A DNA stretch of 64,000 bases from UBA2334 sp049653005 (GTDB lineage: Bacteria; Pseudomonadota; Gammaproteobacteria; Burkholderiales; Burkholderiaceae_C), in contig JBASFL010000009.1 of assembly GCA_049653005.1 (NCBI GenBank), positions 1-64,000 on the forward strand, given 5' to 3'. The position numbers were made by a program, and so were the translations under genes. A model generated the notes under the pieces. That model made no database searches and was not told where the DNA came from. It saw nothing but the letters and a program-made list of their open reading frames with translations. Of this stretch, positions 44,833 to 52,813 are shown piece after piece (the first letter of the stretch is position 1; the number at the start of each line of letters is the position of its first letter).

Positions 44833-47103
44833 TTAATTAGCAACTGCAAATGATACCGCCACTTGGCCACCGACCACTTGGCCGCCAACCTCCTGGTTGG
44901 ACAGCTCAATGCGAGCGCCGTGTTCGTCCACAATTTTCTTGACCACCGCCAACCCCAGCCCCGTGCCACGCACCTTGGTGGTCACATAGGGTTCAAACGC
45001 GCGCTTCAGGATGTTGTCGGCAAAACCCGGGCCTTGGTCCAAGACGGTCAGGCGCACCCGCTGGCCGGTTTTGCTGCGGCGGGTTTTGACACACACCCCA
45101 CCCGGGTGGCCAGCGCCCATGGCGTCCTGGGCGTTTTGCACCAGGTTGTGGATGACCTGCCGGATTTGCTCGGCATCCCCGGCAATGGGCGGGCACCCCG
45201 GCTCCAGGTCCACCCGCACGGGCACCACCGCACGGTCATAGAGGGCCAACACGTCAACCACGGTGGCGTTCAGGTCCACGGGCACCAGCACCGCGGCGGG
45301 CAAACGGGCGTAATCGCGAAACTCGTTGACCAAGCGCTTCATCGCGTCCACCTGGTCCACGATGGTTTTGACCGATTTGGTCAACAACGCTTGGCCCGGT
45401 GCGTCCAGCTTGCCTTCGAGTTTCATGGCCAGCCGCTCGGCAGACAGCTGGATAGGGGTGAGCGGGTTTTTGATTTCGTGGGCCAGGCGGCGCGCCACCT
45501 CGCCCCAGGCCTTGGCGCGCTGGGCTGAAACCAGCTCGGACACGTCGTCAAACACCAGCAAGCGTTTTTGTTCGGGCAACCACGCCCCCCGGGCCACGAT
45601 GGTGATGCCATCCTGGAAAGGCCCTTCAGCCCCTGTGCCCCACTCAAACGACTGCTGCCACACCCCGAGCTGGGTTTCGCCGGGGGCCAGGGCGCCCTGG
45701 TCGGCCCCCAATTGGTCAAACTCCTGCAACACGCCTTGGGCCAACACCCCCAAACCGGGCACGTCCACCAACGGCTGTTGCAGGTACGCGGCCAAAGGCG
45801 TGCGCAAGATGCGGGTGGCCCCAGGGTTGATGGCGTTGATGCGGCCCGCGTCGTCCAGCACCACCACCCCGGCCGTGAGGTTGTCCAAAATGGTTTGCAG
45901 GTTGGCCCGCGCGTCGTTCACCTGCGCCATGCTGCCGTCCACGGCGGTTTTGGCATCCGCCAGCTGCTGGGTCATGTCGGCAAAGGCGCGGGTCAGCCCC
46001 CCCAGTTCGTCGCGTGTGGCCATGGCCAGTTTGGGTGTCAGGTCTCCCCGGGCCACGTCGCGCACCCCTTCGGCCAACAACAACAGCGGCCGGATCAACT
46101 GGTTGCCCAGCACCGCCGCCAGCAACACCGACGCAAACACCGACAAAAACAGCGCCAGCGTGAGCGTGCCGATGTACATGCGCCGCAGGCCTTCGCGGGC
46201 CAAGGCACGTTCCTGGTATTCGCGGTTGGCTTGCTGCACGGCCAAGGCATCGGCCACCAGCGCAGGGGGCAAGGTTTGCACCACATGCAAAAAACGCGGC
46301 TCGGACGAGAGCCCAAAGCCGGGCGTGTTGACCCGCGCCCACACACGCACACGGGCTTTGCCCGGCGGGTCGATGTGCCCCCCCAAATCGGCCTGTGGCA
46401 CGCCGGGGTCGTCCAGCCCCTCGGTGAGGACCGTGGCGCGGTCAGCCCGCACGGACTTGAGCAGCGAAGCAGACGGCCGCTCGGGCCGCAACGCAAACCG
46501 CGATTCACCGGCACTGGCCAGCAACTGGCCGGAAGCGCTCCACAGTTGCACATCACTGGCCGACAGCTGCTCGCGCAGCTTTTCCATGGCCAACGTGGCA
46601 GACGTGCTGGACACACCCGACAACTCGACCGCGGCCTGTCGCACCTTGCCGCTGAAATCGGCCGTGAGGGTGTCGAGCGCCGTGCGGCCCAGGCTCACCC
46701 CGGCGTTGAGCGCACTTTCCACCCGCACGTCAAACCAGCTTTCGATGGAGCGGGACACGAACTGGTACGACACCCCGTAAATCAACGCCCCGGGCACGAA
46801 CCCCACCAACGCAAAAATCGCGGCAATTTTGGCCAGCAGCTGGCTGCCGAATTTTTTGCGCCGAAACCGCAACACCAGGCGCACCACGGCCCACACGATG
46901 ACGCCAGCCAAAAACACGGCAACACCGACGTTCAGCACCAGCAAGCGCGTGTAGTTGACCTCGTACAGCGCTCGGTTGTCGGTTGCGGTGGTGAGCATGA
47001 ACAGCAGCACCAGCGCCAAGCCCGCCAAAAAAGCCAGCGCAGCGGCTGCCGCCCAGCGGCGGCGGGCGGGGTGGGGCCGGGCGCTGGAGGACGTCGGGGT
47101 CAT
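44833..47103 (-). CDS. ntrY: NtrY-like membrane sensor histidine kinase
   Basis: The 756-residue kinase has N-terminal transmembrane helices (about 15-105), a periplasmic or extracytoplasmic sensor region, and a further helix near 310. A HAMP domain, a PAS domain (about 395-490), a HisKA domain (RLAHEIKNPLTPIQLS) and an HATPase domain (HNLVQNAQDA, DQGPGF, GTGLGLAVV) follow. NtrY/NtrX pairs affect nitrogen and envelope or redox responses in proteobacteria. Its start overlaps the DUF4390 stop (ATGA). Confidence 0.88.
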   Translation of the reverse strand: MTPTSSSARPHPARRRWAAAAALAFLAGLALVLLFMLTTATDNRALYEVNYTRLLVLNVGVAVFLAGVIVWAVVRLVLRFRRKKFGSQLLAKIAAIFALVGFVPGALIYGVSYQFVSRSIESWFDVRVESALNAGVSLGRTALDTLTADFSGKVRQAAVELSGVSSTSATLAMEKLREQLSASDVQLWSASGQLLASAGESRFALRPERPSASLLKSVRADRATVLTEGLDDPGVPQADLGGHIDPPGKARVRVWARVNTPGFGLSSEPRFLHVVQTLPPALVADALAVQQANREYQERALAREGLRRMYIGTLTLALFLSVFASVLLAAVLGNQLIRPLLLLAEGVRDVARGDLTPKLAMATRDELGGLTRAFADMTQQLADAKTAVDGSMAQVNDARANLQTILDNLTAGVVVLDDAGRINAINPGATRILRTPLAAYLQQPLVDVPGLGVLAQGVLQEFDQLGADQGALAPGETQLGVWQQSFEWGTGAEGPFQDGITIVARGAWLPEQKRLLVFDDVSELVSAQRAKAWGEVARRLAHEIKNPLTPIQLSAERLAMKLEGKLDAPGQALLTKSVKTIVDQVDAMKRLVNEFRDYARLPAAVLVPVDLNATVVDVLALYDRAVVPVRVDLEPGCPPIAGDAEQIRQVIHNLVQNAQDAMGAGHPGGVCVKTRRSKTGQRVRLTVLDQGPGFADNILKRAFEPYVTTKVRGTGLGLAVVKKIVDEHGARIELSNQEVGGQVVGGQVAVSFAVAN

Positions 47104-47795
47104 GGGGTGGTTTTGGCGGGCGCGGGGGTCGGCTCAGGCTCAGCCCCCGAACCGGGGGTGGGAGCCGCTGTCCATTGCGTGGGCACAGCCACCGTGCGCC
47201 GCAAATCAATGTTCCAGTCCGATTGGGCGTTCATGCCCAATTGGAAAGGCCGTGGCAGCAGCGCCATGTCGAGTTTGAACTGAAAGTTGAGGTAGTGGTC
47301 GCCGCCATCGGCCACCGCATCGGCCTCGGCCACTTTCCAGCCGTACAAACGGGTGACGGCCGCCAAGGCTTGTTTCAGGGAATCGTGGTTCTGATGCAAC
47401 GCGTACTGCAAGTTGGCCGCAGGGCCTGCACCGGCCGCCACGCTGACGCGCCAACGCCGCGTCAAGGGTTGGTAGGCCAGGCGGTAGGTGCGGCTGGCGG
47501 TGGCCACGCGGGCGTCGGTCCAATACCAACGGTCGCGCATCACCTCGGCTTGCGCCACAAAATACAACGGCACCGAACGGGACACGGCATCGGCCACGGC
47601 CGCAGCGGGCTCGTAAGCCACCGAAGCCGTCAGGTACAAACCGTCTTCCTGGCGGGTCAGCGTGAGCTGCTCCAGTTGCGGCGCGGGTTGCGCCCAAGCA
47701 GCGGGGTTGCCGCACAGGCAAACGGCCAGCGCCACCCAGGCACAAGCCTCAAGCCACCTTGTCCAGCACCGCGTAAAAAAAGCCGTCGTTTCCAC
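47100..47795 (-). CDS. DUF4390 secreted protein
   Basis: Taken from the GTG at 47795, this 231-residue protein has a signal peptide (WVALAVCLCGNPAAWAQ). A beta-rich DUF4390 body follows (LEQLTLTRQEDGLYLTASV, LPRPFQLGMNAQSDWNIDL). The C-terminal tail is Pro/Ala-rich. It is a fixed neighbour of rsmB and ntrY in betaproteobacteria and of unknown function. The 5' end overlaps rsmB by 47 bp in another frame; an ATG at 47825 and a GTG at 47735 are alternative starts. Confidence 0.8.
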   Translation of the reverse strand: METTAFFTRCWTRWLEACAWVALAVCLCGNPAAWAQPAPQLEQLTLTRQEDGLYLTASVAYEPAAAVADAVSRSVPLYFVAQAEVMRDRWYWTDARVATASRTYRLAYQPLTRRWRVSVAAGAGPAANLQYALHQNHDSLKQALAAVTRLYGWKVAEADAVADGGDHYLNFQFKLDMALLPRPFQLGMNAQSDWNIDLRRTVAVPTQWTAAPTPGSGAEPEPTPAPAKTTP

Positions 47796-49143
47796 CCGGT
47801 GGATTGTCGGGCAAGCCCCCCCCATCGACCGCCAGAACAGGCAACAAATGCCCCGGCGCGGGGCATGCCCGGGCGTCTGTGTGGCGCGACAGAAACGAAT
47901 CGATCTGGGCCTGCCCCTCGGCCTTGAAGACCGAGCAGGTGCAATACACCAGCCGCCCGCCCGGGGCCAGCGTGGGCCACAGGGCCTCCAGGATGCGACG
48001 CTGGGTGTCGACCAGTGCGGGCACGTCGGATTCGCGGCGCAGCCAGCGCACGTCGGGGTGGCGGCGCACGATGCCAGAGGCGCTGCACGGCGCATCCAGC
48101 AGCACCGCGTCGAACGGCCGCCCGTCCCACCAGGCGGCTGGCTGGGCGGCGTCGGCCACTTTCACGCCAACAGTCCCGTTCAGGCGCAGGCGCTGTAGGT
48201 TTTCGGTGATGCGGGCGCTGCGCCGGGCATCCACTTCCAGCGCCAGCACGTCGATGGACAAACCCAGGGCGTGGGCGTGCTCCAGCAAGTGGGCGGTTTT
48301 GCCACCGGGGGCGGCGCAAGCGTCCAACACGCGCAACGGGCGGTCGGCAGGGGCACTCAACCCGTCCAACACCAGTGGTGCGGCCCACTGGGCCGCCGTG
48401 TCTTGCACCGAAAACCAGCCCTCGGCGTAACCCGGCAAGCCCTCCACCGGCACTGGCTGCGCCAGCACCACACCAGACAAGCCCACGGCCTGTGCCGACA
48501 GGCCTTCATCCGCCAGCCGGGCCAGGTAAGCGTCGCGGGGGGTGTGGGTGACGTTGACGCGCAGTACCAGGGGTGCGCTGTGTTGGCTGGCCGCCAGAAT
48601 GGCTTGCCACTGCTGCGGGTGGTCGCGGCGCACGCGTTTCACCCACCAGGCGGGGTGGTTGTACCGGGCCTCCCAGTCGGCCTCGACCTGGGCATGCAGG
48701 GCCTTGGCCTCGCGCAGGTAGCGGCGCAGGCAGGCGTTGACCATGCCCGCCTGCCGGGCGGTGGCGGGTTGGGCACGCACGGCGTCCACGGCCTGGTCGA
48801 CCACGGTGAAAGCATCGTAGACCGGTGTGTTGTCCCCTGGCGTGGCACCGGCCCCAGGGCGCAGCAACGCCAACGCCGCACACAACAGGGCGTGGGTGAA
48901 CGGTGGCGGGGCCTGCTCGGCCAGTGCGCCCACCAGGGCGGAGGTGGTGCCCAAGTGCCGCAGTGCGTGGAACGTGAGGGCTTGCACGCCCGGGCGCAGG
49001 TGACCGGGCACGGTGGGCAACACATCGGTCAACGAACGGCCCGCTTGCACCGACTGCACACAACGCGCCACCTGGGCCAGCTGCTGCGCCAGGCTGGTGC
49101 GGGGGCCAGTTCCGCCAGCGGCCACGGTGGGCGCGCCGCTCAA
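47749..49143 (-). CDS. rsmB: 16S rRNA (cytosine-967-C5) methyltransferase RsmB
   Basis: The 464-residue enzyme has an N-terminal NusB-like RNA-binding domain (about 15-160). A class I methyltransferase domain follows, with the SAM motif LDACAAPGGKTAHLLE (about 271-286). It has the two catalytic Cys of m5C enzymes in LDAPCSASGIVRRHPD and VYCTCSVF. It overlaps mvaB upstream (ATGA) and DUF4390 downstream. Confidence 0.94.
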   Translation of the reverse strand: MSGAPTVAAGGTGPRTSLAQQLAQVARCVQSVQAGRSLTDVLPTVPGHLRPGVQALTFHALRHLGTTSALVGALAEQAPPPFTHALLCAALALLRPGAGATPGDNTPVYDAFTVVDQAVDAVRAQPATARQAGMVNACLRRYLREAKALHAQVEADWEARYNHPAWWVKRVRRDHPQQWQAILAASQHSAPLVLRVNVTHTPRDAYLARLADEGLSAQAVGLSGVVLAQPVPVEGLPGYAEGWFSVQDTAAQWAAPLVLDGLSAPADRPLRVLDACAAPGGKTAHLLEHAHALGLSIDVLALEVDARRSARITENLQRLRLNGTVGVKVADAAQPAAWWDGRPFDAVLLDAPCSASGIVRRHPDVRWLRRESDVPALVDTQRRILEALWPTLAPGGRLVYCTCSVFKAEGQAQIDSFLSRHTDARACPAPGHLLPVLAVDGGGLPDNPPGGNDGFFYAVLDKVA

Positions 49144-50063
49144 ACCGCGGCCCGCTTGTTCAGCAGCGCCTGCGCCACGCGCGAATTGGGTTTGCGGCCC
49201 AGGTGGTCGCTGATGAACTGGCCGGCATCAACCAGCGCATCCAGATCCAAACCGGTGTCAATGCCCATGCCGTGCAACAGGTACACCACGTCTTCGGTGG
49301 CCACGTTGCCCGTGGCGCCCTTGGCGTAGGGGCAACCGCCCAGCCCGGCAATGGAGGTGTCGAACTGCGCCACGCCCAGCTCCAGCGCCGCCAGGGTGTT
49401 GGCCAGTGCCTGGCCGTAGGTGTCGTGGAAGTGGCCGCTGATGTCGGCCAGGTCGTAGTGCTTCAGCGCGGCCTCCATGGCGGCCTGCACTTGGCGCGGG
49501 GTGCCCACGCCAATGGTGTCGGCCACGCCCACATGGTCCACGCCTATGGCCTTCATCAGCCGCGCGACCAATTCCACGCGCTCGGGCGACACCTCGCCCT
49601 CATACGGACAGCCCACTGCACAAGAAATAGCGCCTCTGACGCTTATCCCGCTTGCCTTGGCAGCTACCACCACCGGAGCAAACCGTTCAATGGATTCTTC
49701 AATGCTGCAATTGATGTTTTTCTGGCTGAAGGCCTGGCTGGCCGCCCCAAACACCACGACCTCGTTGGCCCCGGCGGCCAGCGCGCCTTCAAACCCCTTC
49801 ATGTTGGGGGTGAGCACCGAATACACGGTGTCGGCCCGGCGGGTGATGCCCGCCATCACGTCCACCGCATCACCCATTTGTGGCACCCACTTGGGGCTGA
49901 CGAAGCTGGTGGCTTCCAGGTGGCGCACGCCCGCAGCTTGCAAGCGGTGGATCAGCTCGATCTTGACGGCAGCGGGCACCATCTGCTTTTCGTTTTGCAG
50001 GCCGTCGCGGGGGCCGACGTCCACGAGTTTGACGCGGGAGGGCAGGTGGTTGAGGGTGGGCAT
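49140..50063 (-). CDS. mvaB: Hydroxymethylglutaryl-CoA lyase
   Basis: The 307-residue TIM-barrel enzyme splits HMG-CoA into acetoacetate and acetyl-CoA, the last step of leucine catabolism. Visible are the N-terminal VGPRDGLQNE, the metal-binding ISGHFHDTYG and the catalytic Cys loop GLGGCPYAKGATGNVATEDV. The frame can start at a TTG at 50084 overlapping the hipA stop, but the ATG at 50063 is the usual N-terminus. The segment at 49624-49668 resembles the interspersed repeat while still encoding a normal-looking sequence. Confidence 0.94.
   Translation of the reverse strand: MPTLNHLPSRVKLVDVGPRDGLQNEKQMVPAAVKIELIHRLQAAGVRHLEATSFVSPKWVPQMGDAVDVMAGITRRADTVYSVLTPNMKGFEGALAAGANEVVVFGAASQAFSQKNINCSIEESIERFAPVVVAAKASGISVRGAISCAVGCPYEGEVSPERVELVARLMKAIGVDHVGVADTIGVGTPRQVQAAMEAALKHYDLADISGHFHDTYGQALANTLAALELGVAQFDTSIAGLGGCPYAKGATGNVATEDVVYLLHGMGIDTGLDLDALVDAGQFISDHLGRKPNSRVAQALLNKRAAV
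49624..49668 (-). repeat. Possible interspersed-repeat remnant inside mvaB
   Basis: The minus strand reads GGTAGCTGCCAAGGCAAGCG then GGATAAGCGTCAGAGGCGCT, close to the family's AGCTGCC...AAGCG...GAGGC order. The encoded protein is conserved in the family, so chance or shared codon choice is possible. Confidence 0.3.
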
Positions 50064-50080
50064 GGTTGGGTTCGGTTGGG

Positions 50081-51385
50081 TCAAGCAAAGGAGGAGGGGG
50101 CGTGCCGGATTTCGGCTTGCAACGCGGGCGAGGCGATATCGCTCAGGGCTCGCATGGCTGGGCCAAGTTGGTCAATGAGGCGGCCGTTGGCCCCGGTTTC
50201 TTCAAAGAAGGTGCGCCACTGCCGTAGCGCCAGCCAAATGCGTTGGACGATGGCCAGGGCAGTGGCACGGTGGGGGGTGAATGCGCTGTATGCAGACAGG
50301 GCGTTGTCCAGCGTTGCCAGATTGCCCTGCTGCCCCACCTGCAGGTGCAAATGGCGCTCGAAAGCCACGCCAGGGCGAGGCACCACGTCGTACAGCGGGC
50401 TCAACCGCCAGCCAGACAACCCGGGATCGCGCACAAAACCGTGGTTGCGCAGGTGGTCGTCGTCGTTGCTGACAAAGATGTTGAACACCATGCGGGCAAA
50501 CAGCTCTTCGGTATCGGCGCGAATCTGGCTGGGTGAGACATGCTGCCGGATGGCCTGGGCCAGATCGCCATAACCTTTGGCTCGTGAGGCCAATTCGTCG
50601 CAAGCCACCAAGGTAAGACCACTGGCAAACGGCAGCCGTTGCTCGGTGTGGCCTTGCGCAATGCGGTCAAACCGCTGCACCAACAACACGGGTTTGCCGC
50701 CCAGGTCCTGCACACGCAGTTCGGGCACGCTCAAGCCACAGCGGCGGGCCAGTTGCAATGTGCTGCATTCGGCCTGCGCCATGTTGAAGGCATCGCCTGC
50801 GGCGGCAAACTTCGCGAGCCACAGCACACCTGCCTCGTCGCGCACCGAGGCTTTGGGCCGCGCACCGCCCGCCGTGCTGCCTGCGGCAAACACATCGGTC
50901 AGGCTGCTGGGCACTGGCAAACCTTGTTCGATGCGTTCTGACGCTTCTTGCAAATAGGCCAATGAACGGATGGGGGCTGCACCGGGCTGAGGGGGGCTGC
51001 CCAGGGTTTCCCGTACATCCAGTGCGCCGACGCGATCGCTGCCGGCACCCAGCAAATAGTCCGCCTCAAGCAGGCTGTTGGCCGGCACACGGGCTTGCGC
51101 CTCCAGTACGCGACGGCCCCAGGCATCGGGCGCGGCGTCGCGGATGCCGCCGAACTGCGGCAGTTGGTTGACCGGATACAACTCCACCCCGCGCACACCG
51201 CCCTTATCGGCGAGGCTCAGACTGACGGGGTCCACCTCGAAGGCATCGGCACGCTCCAGGTAGCGGGTGCCATACGCAAAGCGTGAGGCCTCTAACTCAT
51301 GACGGGTTTGGGTCAGACTCAGGCGGCCTGCTGGCACCCACGCCTGCGACACATGGGCAAACACAAACAGCGTGCGCTGGGCCAT
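50081..51385 (-). CDS. hipA: HipA-family Ser/Thr kinase toxin
   Basis: The 434-residue protein has an N-terminal HipA_N subdomain. The Gly-rich ATP-binding loop is GGARPKASV (about 174-182), the catalytic loop is NIFVSNDDDHLRNHGF (about 300-315) and the metal-binding segment is SPLYDVVP. All key residues look intact. HipA toxins inactivate translation by phosphorylating glutamyl-tRNA synthetase and are neutralised by HipB. Its start shares bases with the hipB stop (TGATG). Downstream it abuts mvaB, an unusual position inside a metabolic gene run. Confidence 0.9.
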   Translation of the reverse strand: MAQRTLFVFAHVSQAWVPAGRLSLTQTRHELEASRFAYGTRYLERADAFEVDPVSLSLADKGGVRGVELYPVNQLPQFGGIRDAAPDAWGRRVLEAQARVPANSLLEADYLLGAGSDRVGALDVRETLGSPPQPGAAPIRSLAYLQEASERIEQGLPVPSSLTDVFAAGSTAGGARPKASVRDEAGVLWLAKFAAAGDAFNMAQAECSTLQLARRCGLSVPELRVQDLGGKPVLLVQRFDRIAQGHTEQRLPFASGLTLVACDELASRAKGYGDLAQAIRQHVSPSQIRADTEELFARMVFNIFVSNDDDHLRNHGFVRDPGLSGWRLSPLYDVVPRPGVAFERHLHLQVGQQGNLATLDNALSAYSAFTPHRATALAIVQRIWLALRQWRTFFEETGANGRLIDQLGPAMRALSDIASPALQAEIRHAPSSFA

Positions 51386-51774
51386 CAGAAATCCAACGCC
51401 GCCAGTTGCTGGGGTGACAGGGGGCGCACGCGCTGGGTGGCCTCGGTCTGGGCCAGGGCTTTGAGCGCGGGGTCGGTGTCGGTCAGCAACCCCAGCAGGC
51501 TCAGGCCGGGGGCGATGGCCTCCAGATACCTCAACACTTGGGCCAGCGTGCGGCCGGGGTCACCGCGCTCGATCAGCACGGCCGTAGAACGCGACAACCC
51601 AGCGCGGCTTGCCGCGTCGGCCTGCCGCAGTCGGCGGGCCTTGCGCAAACGGGCCAGTCTGACCCCCAGCGCCACCGACTCTTCGGCTCGGGCGGATGGC
51701 AACAAAGGGGCCTCGGGGTATTTCATGTCTGCAAAACCAGTCTTTATCGCACCAAAGTTTGATATTACAGACAT
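51385..51774 (-). CDS. hipB: HipB-type XRE antitoxin
   Basis: The 129-residue protein has a helix-turn-helix (about 35-95: GVRLARLRKARRLRQADAAS then RAGLSRSTAVLIERG) of the XRE/Cro type, and ends in LSPQQLAALDF. It should bind its own operator and neutralise HipA. The ATG at 51774 has GAGGTGGTG upstream; an ATG at 51726 giving 113 residues is equally possible. An inverted pair ATGTCTG/CAGACAT at 51725-51731 and 51768-51774 overlaps the two candidate starts. Confidence 0.85.
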   Translation of the reverse strand: MSVISNFGAIKTGFADMKYPEAPLLPSARAEESVALGVRLARLRKARRLRQADAASRAGLSRSTAVLIERGDPGRTLAQVLRYLEAIAPGLSLLGLLTDTDPALKALAQTEATQRVRPLSPQQLAALDF

Positions 51775-51801
51775 TAATAGATTTTCACCACCTCAACGAA
51801 T

Positions 51802-52743
51802 TCAATAACCCAGCGCCACATCCACCACGCCCGACAACTGGGCAAGGGGTTGGCCTTGGGCAAAGGCGGCGATTTTGCGGGCAATCTGGGCAATGCTTTC
51901 GTCGCGCAGCGTGCGCGCCGAGGTGTGGGGGGTGACGGTGATGGCTGGGTGGCCCCAGAACAGGTGGCCGGCGGGCAGGGGTTCGGTGCGAAACACGTCC
52001 AGCGTGGCCCCAGCCAGGTGGCCGCTGGCCAACAGCGCCAGCAGGTCGTCATCCACCAAATGCGCGCCACGCGCCACGTTGATGACGTAGCCGCCGGGTT
52101 GCAGGCGCTGCAAGCTGTCGCGGTTGAGGATGTTGTGCGTGTCGGCCGTGAGTGGCAGCAGGTTGACCAACACGCGGCTGGCGGCCAGAAAACCGTGAAA
52201 GCCGCCCTGCCCCGCAAAGCAGCGCACGCCTTCCAGGGCACCTTCGCTGGTTTTTGGCCTACGGCTCCAGCCGTTCACCGGGAATTCAAACGTGCGCAGC
52301 GCCTGCGCCACGCGCGCGCCCAGCACGCCAAGGCCCATCACGCCCACCGGGAAATCGGCCCGCGCACGCGGCTTGCGGAACGACCACTGGCCCCGCGCCG
52401 TGTCGGCGTCGTACACGTCGAACTCGCGGAAGTGGCGGATGACCGCGTGGCACACGTATTCGGCCATTTGCACCGACATGCCCGCATCGTCCAGCCGCAC
52501 CACGGGCAGGCCGGGCGGCAGGCGCAGCTTGAGCAGCGCGTCCACCCCCGCGCCGATGTTGAACAGGGCTTTCAGGCCCGGTTGTTCGTCAATGAACGCC
52601 TGGGGCGGTGCCCACACCACGGCAAAGTCGGCCGGGGGGGCGCCGGGGGCCCACACCTGCACCTCGGCCCCAGGCAGCGCGGCGGTGAGGCCTTGCAGCC
52701 AGGGTTCAGGGGCGGTGCCGGTGCAACAGAAAGCAATGCGCAT
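51802..52743 (-). CDS. ghrA: Glyoxylate/hydroxypyruvate reductase A-type 2-hydroxyacid dehydrogenase
   Basis: The 313-residue NAD(P)-dependent enzyme has the dinucleotide-binding GVMGLGVLGARVA (about 134-146). The active-site Arg is in VINVARGAHLVDD, the Glu in FRTEPLP and the His in TPHTSAR. It reduces glyoxylate or hydroxypyruvate. It lies between mccA and hipB in the same direction, preceded by a repeat copy at 52757-52810. Confidence 0.87.
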   Translation of the reverse strand: MRIAFCCTGTAPEPWLQGLTAALPGAEVQVWAPGAPPADFAVVWAPPQAFIDEQPGLKALFNIGAGVDALLKLRLPPGLPVVRLDDAGMSVQMAEYVCHAVIRHFREFDVYDADTARGQWSFRKPRARADFPVGVMGLGVLGARVAQALRTFEFPVNGWSRRPKTSEGALEGVRCFAGQGGFHGFLAASRVLVNLLPLTADTHNILNRDSLQRLQPGGYVINVARGAHLVDDDLLALLASGHLAGATLDVFRTEPLPAGHLFWGHPAITVTPHTSARTLRDESIAQIARKIAAFAQGQPLAQLSGVVDVALGY

Positions 52744-52756
52744 GTGCCAATAAATC

Positions 52757-52810
52757 CATAGCTTGAAACGCTTATTCAGAAAGCGCTAGAGGCCTAAAAA
52801 GCTTGAAAAA
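52757..52810 (+). repeat. Interspersed repeat, intergenic copy between mccA and ghrA
   Basis: CATAGCTTGAAACGCTTATT then CAGAAAGCGCTAGAGGCC and TAAAAAGCTTGAAAA. CGCTT and AAGCG form an imperfect hairpin, and AGCTTGAAA is present at both ends as a direct repeat. Confidence 0.75.
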
Positions 52811-52813
52811 CCA

